Positions 1 to 7,924 of a DNA stretch of 64,000 nt are shown piece by piece. The first letter of the stretch is position 1; the number at the start of each line of letters is the position of its first letter. Source of the DNA: Collinsella sp. BA40 (GTDB lineage: Bacteria; Actinomycetota; Coriobacteriia; Coriobacteriales; Coriobacteriaceae). A program made the translations under genes and the position numbers. The stretch lies in the NCBI RefSeq assembly GCF_008014645.1, contig NZ_VOWY01000007.1:186001-250000 (forward strand), read 5' to 3'. The notes below the pieces were generated by a model that was not told the origin of the DNA, did no database searches, and was given only the letters and a program-made list of their open reading frames with translations.

Positions 1-66
1 GTAGGCTGATGGCGATCGAGTGCGCGCGGCGCTTTGCCCGCGCTGGCGGAAACGGCGGTGACGCGT

Positions 67-204
67 ATGAACGGCATGGTGGTTGTTGGTCCGATGCTGC
101 TGTGCACAGGCGCGGTTTGCGGCGTCGGCCTGCTGTATCTGGCCATCACGTCCCTGCGCGACGCCCGGCGCTCCGGCCGACGCGGCGATCGCCCGCGCGA
201 CTAG
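67..204 (+). CDS. possible small membrane protein (45 codons)
   Basis: A short open frame encodes about 45 residues: a hydrophobic segment (roughly residues 4-27) followed by an Arg/Asp-rich tail, as in a single-pass small membrane protein. The frame is open upstream only to a stop at 7-9, so it is not the end of a larger gene in the same frame. GTG at 58 is an alternative start. The ribosome-binding site is weak. It converges on the methyltransferase gene, with which its stop codon overlaps. I do not recognise it, and it may not be real. Confidence 0.3.
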   Translation: MNGMVVVGPMLLCTGAVCGVGLLYLAITSLRDARRSGRRGDRPRD

Positions 205-1136
205 CGCGCCCGTTTCTTTATAGCGGCGAGGAAGAATCCCTCGTAGAGCCTGGTGGGGCATACCGTGATCGCGCCCTCGTCCAGGCGGCAGGGCAGCTGC
301 GGGATATCGTCGAGCGCTTCGGCCGACAGGTCGACCGCGGCGAGCTCGCAGTCTTTATGGCGCTTGAGGGCTCCGCATACGATGTCCTCGTTTTCCTGCG
401 GAAGCACCGAGCAGGTGGAGTAGATGAGCGTGCAGCCGGGCTTGAGTACGGTGAGGCCGCGATCGAGCAGGGCCGCCTGGGCCTTGGTGACCTTGGCGAG
501 GAGCTGGGGCGTGATGCGCTTCGCTGCGCGCTCGTCGCCCGCGCGCACGGTGCCCGTTCCGGTGCACGGCGCGTCGAGGAGCACCTGGTCGAACGAGAAG
601 AACTCGTCGAGGCGGCGCGCGTCGGTGCGCATGACCTGGGTGTTGCGCACGCCCATCTTGGCCAGGTTGTACTCGAGCTTCTCGGCGCGGGGCACGTTGA
701 GCTCGCATGCCATGATGCGCGCCTCCCCGTGGCTGAGCGCGGCGAGCTGCGAGGTCTTGCCGCCGGGTGCGGCGCACATGTCCAGGACGTCGGCGCGGGG
801 CTGCGGGCCAAGCGCGAGCGGCGGCAGCATCGACGAGAGGCTCTGCAGGTAGATGCCGCCGGCGCGGTAGATATCGAGCCCCCACAGCTCGCGCTCGCGG
901 ATGCCCTCGGCTATGAACGCGTCCGGGTACCAGGGCACGGTGCCGGCCGAGATGCCGGCTTCTCCGAGGGCCTCCAGCACGTCCTCGGCGCTCGCCTTGA
1001 GGGTGTTGGCGCGAAAGGTCACGGGGCGGTCGTTGGCGGCGGCGAGGCCGTCGGCGATGCGCTGCGCGTGGTGCTCGTCATATGACTGGGCCATCTGTTC
1101 CACGAGGAATGCGGGAAGGCCGGTTGCTTCGTCCAT
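201..1136 (-). CDS. RsmB/NOP2-family RNA m5C methyltransferase
   Basis: SAM-dependent methyltransferase predicted to form 5-methylcytosine in rRNA or tRNA. The 311-residue protein carries the SAM-binding motif CAAPGGKT (about 121-128), motif IV DAPCTGTG (Cys about 191) and motif VI YSTCS (Cys about 242). In this family the TC cysteine attacks the base and the PC cysteine assists product release. An ATG 60 bases further upstream is open, but the start at 1136 has AGGAG at good distance and gives the usual N-terminus. It is shorter than RsmF and lacks the N-terminal NusB-like domain of RsmB, so the exact target is unknown. Confidence 0.85.
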   Translation of the reverse strand: MDEATGLPAFLVEQMAQSYDEHHAQRIADGLAAANDRPVTFRANTLKASAEDVLEALGEAGISAGTVPWYPDAFIAEGIRERELWGLDIYRAGGIYLQSLSSMLPPLALGPQPRADVLDMCAAPGGKTSQLAALSHGEARIMACELNVPRAEKLEYNLAKMGVRNTQVMRTDARRLDEFFSFDQVLLDAPCTGTGTVRAGDERAAKRITPQLLAKVTKAQAALLDRGLTVLKPGCTLIYSTCSVLPQENEDIVCGALKRHKDCELAAVDLSAEALDDIPQLPCRLDEGAITVCPTRLYEGFFLAAIKKRAR

Positions 1137-1213
1137 GGGTGCTCCTGTCATCGAATCGTATGGAACCATTGTTGCAGAATCGCGCCCGGGGGACAAAGCG
1201 CGCCGCGCCTCGC

Positions 1214-1960
1214 CTAGAGGAGCGCGCCCGCGCAGACGAGCGCGGCTGCCGCGACGCAGGCGGCCATATCGGCGCCGCGCATCGGATAGCGCTTGTAGGC
1301 GCTGTCGCGCCCGCGCAGGTAGAAGCCGCGCTGCTCGGCTGCCAGCGCGCTGGCGTCGGTCTTGGCCACCGACGAGAGCAGCAGCGGAATGCAGAGCGGC
1401 AGCATGAGCCGCATCTTCTTGAGCGGGTTCTTGGTGTCGAACGCCACGCCGCGCGCGGTCTGGGCCTCCATGATGGCATCCATCTCCTGGCTGAATACGG
1501 GAACGAAGCGCAGCACGGTGGTGAAGGCGAATGCGTAGTGATAGGGGACGTGCAGGACCTCGACGCAGGCGTTGGCGAGGTCGTTGGGGCGGGTCACCAT
1601 GAGCGCGAGCACGAGCGGCAGGGCCACGCCCAGCAGGCGCAGGCTGGCCCGCGCGCCCGAGGCGACGCCTTCCGTGGTGAAGAAGGCGAAGAGGGGGGCG
1701 CCGCCCTGGACGAAGACCGATTGCAGCACGAGCATGAGCAGGGCGAGGGGCGCGAGCACCCGTAGGAGCGAGGCGAGGCGACCGAGCACGCCCGCGTAGG
1801 CTCCCAGGGCGAGCGTGAGCGCCAGGAGCCCGATGAGCGCGGGGAAGCTTTGCGCCAGGAAGGTCGCGACGATGATGCCCGTGGCGAGCGCGAGCTTGCT
1901 GACGGGGTTGAGGCGGTGCAGGAACGTGGCGCCGTCGACGTAGTCGATCACGTTAATCAT
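1214..1960 (-). CDS. ecfT: ECF transporter transmembrane T component
   Basis: Integral membrane coupling subunit of an energy-coupling factor importer. It links ATP hydrolysis by EcfA to movement of the substrate-binding S component. The 248-residue protein has several hydrophobic segments and the two short Ala-x-x-x-Arg-Gly coupling motifs of the family (AQTARG near residue 170, AAEQRG near 210), which contact the ATPases. Its start overlaps the end of the ATPase gene by 8 bases, so translation is probably coupled. It is last in the S-A-T operon, whose transcription is predicted to be set by the tryptophan leader at 4550-4621. Confidence 0.88.
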   Translation of the reverse strand: MINVIDYVDGATFLHRLNPVSKLALATGIIVATFLAQSFPALIGLLALTLALGAYAGVLGRLASLLRVLAPLALLMLVLQSVFVQGGAPLFAFFTTEGVASGARASLRLLGVALPLVLALMVTRPNDLANACVEVLHVPYHYAFAFTTVLRFVPVFSQEMDAIMEAQTARGVAFDTKNPLKKMRLMLPLCIPLLLSSVAKTDASALAAEQRGFYLRGRDSAYKRYPMRGADMAACVAAAALVCAGALL

Positions 1961-3746
1961 GGTGGATCAGCTCCTTGCAGGTGGCAACGATATCGGAGAC
2001 CTCGGTGATGGGGGCGAAGCGCGGCGAGACGCGCGCGGCCAGCTCGCCGGCCAGGGCGCAAACCTGGGGCGGCGCGATGCTGGCGGCGTCCATGAGCGGG
2101 GCGTTCGAGAACACCTCGCGCGTCGTTCCCGCGCCGATGATGCGGCCGCCCGCCATGACGACCAGGCGGTCGGCGAAGTCCGAGACGACCTCCATGTCGT
2201 GGCACACCATAAGCACGGCGCTGCCGCGGCGGGCCATCTCGCGCACGGCGCGCATCACGGTCATGCACTCCCTATAGTCGAGGCCGCTGGTGGGCTCGTC
2301 GAGGATGACGAGCTTCGGATCGAGGGCGACGACCGAGGCCAGGGCCACGAGCTGGCGCTGGCCGCGCGAGAGCGCGAACGGCGCGCGGTCGGGGTCGAGG
2401 CCGAAGCGCCGCGCGGCCTCTTCCGCGCGGACGCGGGCCTGCTCGGCGGGGGTGCCGTGGAGCTCGAGGCCGAAGGCGATCTCGTCGCGGACGGTTTCTT
2501 GGCAGATCTGGCGGTCGGGGTTTTGGAAGAGCGTCGCGGCGTGCCGGGCGATGTGCGATACGGGCGTGCTTCGGGTGTCCAGGCCGGCTACGAGCACGCG
2601 CCCGCCATTCGGCTTGAGCAGGCCGTTGACGAGCTTGGTGAGGGTCGTCTTGCCGGCGCCGTTTTGACCTACGACGCCTACGATCTCGCCCGCGCGCACC
2701 TCCAGGTCGAGGTCGCGCACGCTGCTGCCGCCCTGGGGATAGGCAAACGATGCGCCCTCGATCCGCAGGGTCGCGGGAGCCGATCCGCCCGCGGCGCCGG
2801 CGGGGTCGGGGCGGCTGCAGGCGGTCCCGCCCGCCATGGGCTTGCAGGCGGGGCCATGCGGTGCTGCGACAGGCACTGCCCGCTGTTCGCTACCGGCAGA
2901 GACGATCGATTCGACGAGCCGGACGGCCTCGTCCACGTTGAGGCACGGACGGCTCTCGCGTGCAAGGCCGCGCTCGACGAGGCTGTTGTACACGCGCGTC
3001 ACGCGGGGGCAGTCCACGCCTATGCGCCGCAGGGCCCGGGCGTGCGCGAACACCTCGCGCGGAGCGCCGTCCAACGCAATGGAGCCATCGTCCATAACCA
3101 CCACGCGGCTGCAGTATTCCGAGAGCAGCGCCACCATCTGCTCGACCACCACGATGGTCACGCCGTGGTCCCGGTTGATGGCGCGCAGGGTGTCGAAGAC
3201 GAGGCGGGCGCTGCCGGGGTCGAGGGCCGAGGTGGGCTCGTCCAGAACGAGGACGCGCGGCCGGAGCGCGAGGATGGCCGCGATGGCGACCTTTTGCTTC
3301 TGCCCGCCCGAGAGCGTGGCGATCTGGCGTGCGCGCAGCTCGCGGATGCCCGTGGTGGCAAGCGCCTCGTCGACGCGCGCCTCGATCTGCTCGCGGGACA
3401 CGCCGAAGTTCTCGAGGCCGAACAGCAGCTCGTCCTCGACGACCGAGGCCACCATCTGCGCGTCGATGTCCTGTCCCACGCTTCCTACCGTACGGGCGAT
3501 GTCGGTGAGCGTGATCTCGCAGGTGTCGTGTCCGGCAACGTGGACGGCGCCGTAGAGGGCGCCGCGGTGATGGTGCGGTATGGCGCCCGATAGCGCCGCG
3601 GCCAGCGTGGACTTGCCGGCGCCCGAGGGCCCGATCACGCCCACGAACGCCCCGGGTTCGATCGCGAGCGTGACGTCGCGAAGCGCGGGCTCCTTCGCAT
3701 GCTGGTAGAAGAACGAGACGTGGTCGAGGGTGATGATGGGGTCCAT
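1953..3746 (-). CDS. ecfA: ECF transporter ATPase, two fused ABC domains
   Basis: Tandem ABC ATPase powering the ECF importer. Domain 1 has Walker A GPSGAGKS (about 39-46), signature LSGGQ (about 145) and Walker B VLVLDEPTSALD. Domain 2 has Walker A GQNGAGKT (about 360-367), signature LSRGQ and Walker B LVILDEPTSGLD. The two are joined by a Gly/Ala/Pro-rich linker. One 597-residue chain thus replaces the usual EcfA-EcfA' pair. The start at 3746 has AAAGG upstream; a start 63 bases earlier would only add a Pro/Arg-rich stretch. A dedicated S-A-T operon is the group I arrangement. Confidence 0.9.
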   Translation of the reverse strand: MDPIITLDHVSFFYQHAKEPALRDVTLAIEPGAFVGVIGPSGAGKSTLAAALSGAIPHHHRGALYGAVHVAGHDTCEITLTDIARTVGSVGQDIDAQMVASVVEDELLFGLENFGVSREQIEARVDEALATTGIRELRARQIATLSGGQKQKVAIAAILALRPRVLVLDEPTSALDPGSARLVFDTLRAINRDHGVTIVVVEQMVALLSEYCSRVVVMDDGSIALDGAPREVFAHARALRRIGVDCPRVTRVYNSLVERGLARESRPCLNVDEAVRLVESIVSAGSEQRAVPVAAPHGPACKPMAGGTACSRPDPAGAAGGSAPATLRIEGASFAYPQGGSSVRDLDLEVRAGEIVGVVGQNGAGKTTLTKLVNGLLKPNGGRVLVAGLDTRSTPVSHIARHAATLFQNPDRQICQETVRDEIAFGLELHGTPAEQARVRAEEAARRFGLDPDRAPFALSRGQRQLVALASVVALDPKLVILDEPTSGLDYRECMTVMRAVREMARRGSAVLMVCHDMEVVSDFADRLVVMAGGRIIGAGTTREVFSNAPLMDAASIAPPQVCALAGELAARVSPRFAPITEVSDIVATCKELIHHD

Positions 3747-3819
3747 GGCTGCCTTTCGGTGAGGGGCGGACGAGGGAGGTGCGGGCCGCGCGTCGTTTCG
3801 CGCGGGCATCGGGCGGCCG

Positions 3820-4383
3820 TTACTCGTCGATGCCGAGCGTGGTGCGAACGGGTCGGTAGAGCGCTTGCACCAGCAGGGCGTTGAAGACGGCGGTGGCCGT
3901 CACCACGGGCAGCATGGCGGCTGCAAGCTGGGTTGCCGCGCCCACCAGCGCCATCTTGATGCACATGAATATGACGCCCGAAAGCATGGTGGTGACGAAG
4001 GTGCCCGCCAGGGGTGTGATGCCGGCGGCGCGTCCGCGCATCCCGAGGCAAACGATGAGGGCCATCGCCACGGCCGCCGCGCCCTCCGCGGCGAAATCGA
4101 TGAACGGCGAGGTGGTGGTGAGCTGGATGATGGCGGCCGACATGATGCCGATGGCAAGGGCCTGGCGCAGCGTGGGGCGGATGAGCAGGATGGCGAGGCA
4201 GAACGCCGAGACGATGAACTCGGGGCTGATCATGCCCGCCGAAAGCGCCGAGATGGCCTTGCCCACGGTGAAGTTGAGGATGAACCCGGCGGCAAGCAGG
4301 ATGGCCAGCAGGACGAGCGAGCGGACATCGAGGTTCGCGCGGGCGGGAGCGGTGATGGTGCGGGGCTGGTCGTAGGGGGTCAT
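3820..4383 (-). CDS. ECF transporter substrate-binding S component, predicted for tryptophan
   Basis: A 187-residue, highly hydrophobic protein with about five or six membrane segments after a short polar N-terminus (about residues 1-20). It sits directly upstream of ecfA and ecfT on the same strand, so it is the operon's S component, the subunit that binds substrate. Sequence alone does not give the substrate. The evidence for tryptophan is regulatory: a leader peptide with three consecutive Trp codons and a terminator lie 100-240 bases upstream. A related compound such as a tryptophan precursor is possible. AAAGGA precedes the ATG. Confidence 0.72.
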   Translation of the reverse strand: MTPYDQPRTITAPARANLDVRSLVLLAILLAAGFILNFTVGKAISALSAGMISPEFIVSAFCLAILLIRPTLRQALAIGIMSAAIIQLTTTSPFIDFAAEGAAAVAMALIVCLGMRGRAAGITPLAGTFVTTMLSGVIFMCIKMALVGAATQLAAAMLPVVTATAVFNALLVQALYRPVRTTLGIDE

Positions 4384-4480
4384 GCGGGGTGCTTCCTTTC
4401 TGGCAGGGCGGCGTCGCTGCGGGCGGGGCGGGTGGCGGGGAGCTTGCCATCGGGGGATGGGGCGGGATGGGGGGCTTTGG

Positions 4481-4514
4481 AAAAAGAAAAAGGCCCCCGG
4501 TCAAACCGGAGGCC
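4481..4514 (-). terminator. attenuator terminator of the ECF operon
   Basis: On the minus strand a perfect 10-bp stem (one G-U pair) with a three-base loop occupies 4514-4492. It is followed by a run of U interrupted by one C (4491-4481). This is a canonical intrinsic terminator placed between the Trp leader peptide and the S-component gene. Confidence 0.9.
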
Positions 4515-4562
4515 TTGGTTGCGCTACAGGGGCTGGGGCGCGATAGGACTCACCTTTGACCG
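4498..4562 (-). promoter_or_regulatory. antiterminator pairing of the Trp attenuator
   Basis: The minus-strand sequence CGGTCAAA at 4562-4555, inside the last codons of the leader peptide, is exactly complementary to TTTGACCG at 4505-4498 in the loop and 3' arm of the terminator. The two pairings exclude each other. A ribosome stalled at the Trp codons (4588-4580) leaves 4562-4555 free to block the terminator. A ribosome reaching the stop codon at 4550 covers it and lets the terminator form. Confidence 0.75.
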
Positions 4563-4621
4563 ACCGAGATCGCATCGTGCCACCACCAGTTGTTGAGAGA
4601 GGCGTTCATCGTGCTCTGCAT
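4550..4621 (-). CDS. tryptophan leader peptide (23 codons, Trp-Trp-Trp)
   Basis: A short frame encodes 23 residues with three consecutive TGG codons at positions 12-14, and ends in TGA. A strong ribosome-binding site (AAAGGAG at 4636-4630, 8 bases from the ATG) shows that it is meant to be translated. Met5 is a second possible start. It lies between a sigma-70-like promoter (4677-4704) and an intrinsic terminator (4481-4514). This is the arrangement of trpL-type attenuators: scarce Trp-tRNA stalls the ribosome on the Trp codons and permits read-through into the ECF genes. No trp biosynthetic gene is nearby, so the controlled function is transport. Confidence 0.88.
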   Translation of the reverse strand: MQSTMNASLNNWWWHDAISVGQR

Positions 4622-4676
4622 GGTGTTGGCTCCTTTCGGTCCGTCGGGGGCGGGGCGCCCGCTGTACTTGGGCGAG

Positions 4677-4704
4677 ACTATAGCACACGGCTCGCGCCGC
4701 GCAA
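4677..4704 (-). promoter_or_regulatory. promoter for the Trp leader and ECF operon
   Basis: Minus strand: TTGCGC (4704-4699), 16-base spacer, TATAGT (4682-4677). The predicted [15 protein letters not shown] near 4670 leaves about 50 bases before the leader ATG. It lies in the gap after the lipid kinase stop codon. Confidence 0.6.
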
Positions 4705-4759
4705 GGAACGATTGCGTATCGTTGCGGATACGTTTCGCCGAACGGCGCGGCCGGCGAAG

Positions 4760-5677
4760 CTAGGCGCCGAGTTTGGAGAACTCGTCGACGATGAGGTCGA
4801 GGCAGGCGGGCAGGGCCCGGGCGCTGAACGAGCCGGCGTTGCTGGGAATGAGCTCGCCATCGAACTGCATGCCCAGCGAGGGCGTGCAGGTGATCGCGGC
4901 CTCGCGCGCCTGGAAGAGCGTGAACTGCGGGCGGCCCAGGCCGGTGCCCGCGCGGTCGAGCACGCCCGCCAGCAGCGTGGGCAGGAGCTCGACCGTCTTG
5001 GCCGGCTCGATCACCGCGATGTCGATGAGGCCGTCGTTCATGTGGCATCCGGGGAAGAGGTTGATCTCGTTTTGGATCACCGACGTATTGCCCACCATGC
5101 ATCCGATGCCGTCGAGCTCGTGCGTTTCGCCGTCGCATTCGATGGTGAAGTGCGCTACCTGCGGAGAGGGCGTTGCCAGGGCCGAGAGCATATAGGCGAT
5201 CTCGCCCATCTCGCCCTTCGTGGCCTCTGCTTTCTGCATGATGGTGGCGTCGAAGCCCGTGCCGGCTATGATGATGAATCCGTGGCTGCGCTCGGCTCCC
5301 GTCTCGTCCACCCAGCTCATCTCGCCCATATCGGCCTTCACGGTGCGCCCGGCGCGGCACGCCTTGGCAAGCGCCGCGGCCTCGGGCGCGTTGCCGATGT
5401 TGTTGAAGAACAGGTTGGCGGTTCCCGACGGGAATACCAGGATGGGCACGTGTACGTTGCGCAGGCAGTTGAGCATGTTGGAAACGCTGCCGTCGCCACC
5501 CGATACCACGATGCGGTCGAAGGAGGCCGCATCGCTCGTGGCGTCCTCGGGCTCCATGCCCACGCCTATGAAGCGCATGACGATTTCATCCCCCGGCGCG
5601 CTGAGCGCGTGGGCGAAGGCGAAGATCTCGTCCGAACGCGGGCCGGATGCGGGGTTGTGGATGATGAGGAAGCGCAT
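4760..5677 (-). CDS. diacylglycerol/lipid kinase family protein
   Basis: A 305-residue cytoplasmic lipid kinase of the DagK/YegS/BmrU type, which uses ATP to phosphorylate diacylglycerol or a similar lipid. The N-terminal catalytic domain shows NPASG (about 8-12), the nucleotide-binding GGDGS (60-64) and PSGTANLF (about 83-90). The C-terminal half is the family's beta-rich domain with a conserved acidic FDGE near residue 273. It is complete, on the same strand as the ECF operon but separated from it by that operon's own promoter. The substrate is not certain; salvage of diacylglycerol from lipid turnover is the usual role. Confidence 0.85.
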   Translation of the reverse strand: MRFLIIHNPASGPRSDEIFAFAHALSAPGDEIVMRFIGVGMEPEDATSDAASFDRIVVSGGDGSVSNMLNCLRNVHVPILVFPSGTANLFFNNIGNAPEAAALAKACRAGRTVKADMGEMSWVDETGAERSHGFIIIAGTGFDATIMQKAEATKGEMGEIAYMLSALATPSPQVAHFTIECDGETHELDGIGCMVGNTSVIQNEINLFPGCHMNDGLIDIAVIEPAKTVELLPTLLAGVLDRAGTGLGRPQFTLFQAREAAITCTPSLGMQFDGELIPSNAGSFSARALPACLDLIVDEFSKLGA

Positions 5678-5931
5678 GCGGAATTCCCTCCGAAGGACGC
5701 GGTGCTCTTAAGGACATTATCGGCTTTTCCTACCCGATACAGCGGATTGCAAGCACTGTGTGCCGTGATTCGGCGTTTCTCCACGGCATGTCCTCTATAT
5801 TCCGTGGCGCTTGCATGTCTTCTGCCGCGCGAACGGCAATCGCGATAGAATGAAAACATGTGTGCGGCTCCCTGCTGGAACGGGCGCCGCGCAGTTCGTC
5901 GTTCGCCTGTGATCGAGGGGTTCTTTCACGT

Positions 5932-7065
5932 ATGTATATTTCCACCAGCGCCGACCTTCTGGAGTTTTGCACGCGGGCCCGCACGTTTGACGCCGTGGCC
6001 GTGGATACCGAGTTCCTCCGCGAGCGCACCTATCATCCGCGCCTGTGCCTGGTGCAGGTGGCCACTCCCGATGAGTGCGCGGTCATCGACCCGCTGGCGA
6101 TCGCCGACCTCGCCCCGCTTCGCGACCTGCTCGCCGATGCGGCGGTGACCAAGGTGTTCCATGCCTGCTCCCAAGACATGGAGGTCCTGCACCACGCCCT
6201 GGGCGTGCTGCCCGCCCCCATCTTCGACACGCAGGTGGCCGCCGCCTTTTTGGGCGAGCGCGTCCAGACGTCTTACAACAGCCTGGTCCACGCCTTTTGC
6301 GGCATCACGCTTCCCAAGAGCGAGTCGCTGACCGACTGGTCGCGCCGTCCGCTCACGCCCGAGCAGCTCGAGTACGCTGTCGACGACGTCCGCTACCTCA
6401 TCGTCGCGTTCGGCGCGATCCGCGAGCGCCTCGAGGAGCAGGGCCGCCTGTCGTGGGTGCTCGACGAGCTGCGCCCCCTCACCGAGCTGAGCCACTACGA
6501 GGTCGACCCCCGCGCCGCCTTCAAGCGCGTGAAGCGCGTGAACTCGCTCACGCGGCGCCAGCTCGCCGTGGCGCGCGAGCTCGCATCGTGGCGCGAGCGC
6601 AAGGCCGAGCAGGCCGACATCCCGCGCAAATGGGTCATGCCCGACGAGGTCCTGCTGGCGCTTGCCCGCCGTCCCCCGCAGACGCCCGACGAGCTCAAGC
6701 GCATGCGCGGCACCGAGCAGCTCTCCGTGCAGGACGTCGCGGCGATCATCGCCGGCGTCGAGCGCGGCGGCTCGTGCCCGGCGGAGAAGCTCCCGTTCCT
6801 GCCGCGTCCCCATAAGGCGCCCGCGCCCGAGCTGGAGAGCGTCATCGACCTCATGTACGCCCTTATCCGCCTGGTGGCCGAGCGCTCCGGCGTGGCGACG
6901 TCCGTGATCGCCTCCCGCGACGAGCTCATCGACTACGTTTCGCATCCCGAGCGCAGCCGTCTGCGCGAGGGCTGGCGCTTCGAGCTGGTGGGCACGCTGA
7001 TCGACGATCTGCTCCAGGGCAATATCGGTCTTACGGTGAAGGATCGGGCGCTCGAGATCTTATAG
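5932..7065 (+). CDS. rnd: ribonuclease D
   Basis: 3'-5' exoribonuclease for tRNA 3'-end maturation, 377 residues, close to the usual RNase D size. The DEDD exonuclease domain has Exo I AVDTEFL (D25, E27), Exo II HACSQDME (D82) and Exo III YAVDD (Y148, D152), the DEDDy set of metal ligands. An HRDC nucleic-acid-binding domain follows (about residues 205-285). The ATG at 5932 starts at the domain boundary; its GAGGGG is rather distant (11 bases). The frame is open to 5860 but without a better start. Transcribed divergently from the lipid kinase. Confidence 0.9.
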   Translation: MYISTSADLLEFCTRARTFDAVAVDTEFLRERTYHPRLCLVQVATPDECAVIDPLAIADLAPLRDLLADAAVTKVFHACSQDMEVLHHALGVLPAPIFDTQVAAAFLGERVQTSYNSLVHAFCGITLPKSESLTDWSRRPLTPEQLEYAVDDVRYLIVAFGAIRERLEEQGRLSWVLDELRPLTELSHYEVDPRAAFKRVKRVNSLTRRQLAVARELASWRERKAEQADIPRKWVMPDEVLLALARRPPQTPDELKRMRGTEQLSVQDVAAIIAGVERGGSCPAEKLPFLPRPHKAPAPELESVIDLMYALIRLVAERSGVATSVIASRDELIDYVSHPERSRLREGWRFELVGTLIDDLLQGNIGLTVKDRALEIL

Positions 7066-7129
7066 GTCGGCACCGCCCGATTTGGGGTATAAGGCGTTCC
7101 GTCGGTCCGATATGCAAGGAGATGCACGC

Positions 7130-7828
7130 ATGTTCTATCCGTACTACGGCTTCGGCTACGATCCCGCCTATATTGCCCTGGTGCTGATCTCGCTGGTGCT
7201 GGGTATGCTCACCCAGGCTTACATCAATTCCACCTATAAGAAGTGGTCGCGCGTGCCCTCCGGCGGCGAGAGCGGCGAGCAGGTGGCGCGCCGCATGCTG
7301 GACGCGAACGGCTGCGAGCGCGTGGGCATCCGCAGCGTATCGGGCCACCTCACCGATCACTACGACCCGCGCGACAACAACCTGTATCTCTCGCACGATA
7401 ACCTCGGCGGAGGTTCCGTTGCCAGCGTGGCGGTGGCGTGCCACGAGGCCGGCCACGCGGCCCAGCGTGAGCAGGGCTACTTCATGATGAAGGTGCGCCA
7501 TGCGCTGGTCCCCGTGGTCAACTTCACCCAGAACATCTGGATGCTCGTGTTCTTGCTGGGCGTGTTCATGAACGTGTCCGGCCTTACCAGCATCGCCGTG
7601 GCGCTGTTCTCGTTCACCGTGATCTTCCATCTGGTCACCCTCCCGGTGGAGATCAACGCCTCCCGGCGCGCGGTCGCCTATATCGAGCAGTCCGGTATGG
7701 GCGCGGTGAACGTTCGAGGCGCGCGCCAGGTGCTCACGGCCGCGGCCCTTACCTACGTTGCCGCCGCGCTCACCTCGGTGCTGCAGCTGCTGTATATTCT
7801 TGGTCGCACGCGCTCCGAAGACGAGTAG
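7130..7828 (+). CDS. YugP-type zinc metallopeptidase (Zn_peptidase_2)
   Basis: A membrane-bound putative neutral zinc metallopeptidase of 232 residues. It begins with an aromatic N-terminus and a membrane segment (about 11-27). The zinc-binding HEAGH motif lies in CHEAGHAAQ near residue 105, and further hydrophobic segments follow at about 122-175 and at the C-terminus. AAGGAG lies 8 bases before the ATG at 7130; the longer open frame from 7082 has no such site. The physiological substrate of this family is not established. It stands alone between rnd and xseA. Confidence 0.82.
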   Translation: MFYPYYGFGYDPAYIALVLISLVLGMLTQAYINSTYKKWSRVPSGGESGEQVARRMLDANGCERVGIRSVSGHLTDHYDPRDNNLYLSHDNLGGGSVASVAVACHEAGHAAQREQGYFMMKVRHALVPVVNFTQNIWMLVFLLGVFMNVSGLTSIAVALFSFTVIFHLVTLPVEINASRRAVAYIEQSGMGAVNVRGARQVLTAAALTYVAAALTSVLQLLYILGRTRSEDE

Positions 7829-7924
7829 GCGCGACGGGGCCATCGATGTTGCGAATGCGTGTCTGCGCGTCGTGCCATACTGGTACGCAGCAGGCACGCA
7901 TTTTGCTTAAGAAGGAAGGAGGCG

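Noticed and set aside
1959-3593. Long plus-strand open frame opposite ecfA
   Set aside because: Shadow frame; the minus strand carries two complete ABC domains.
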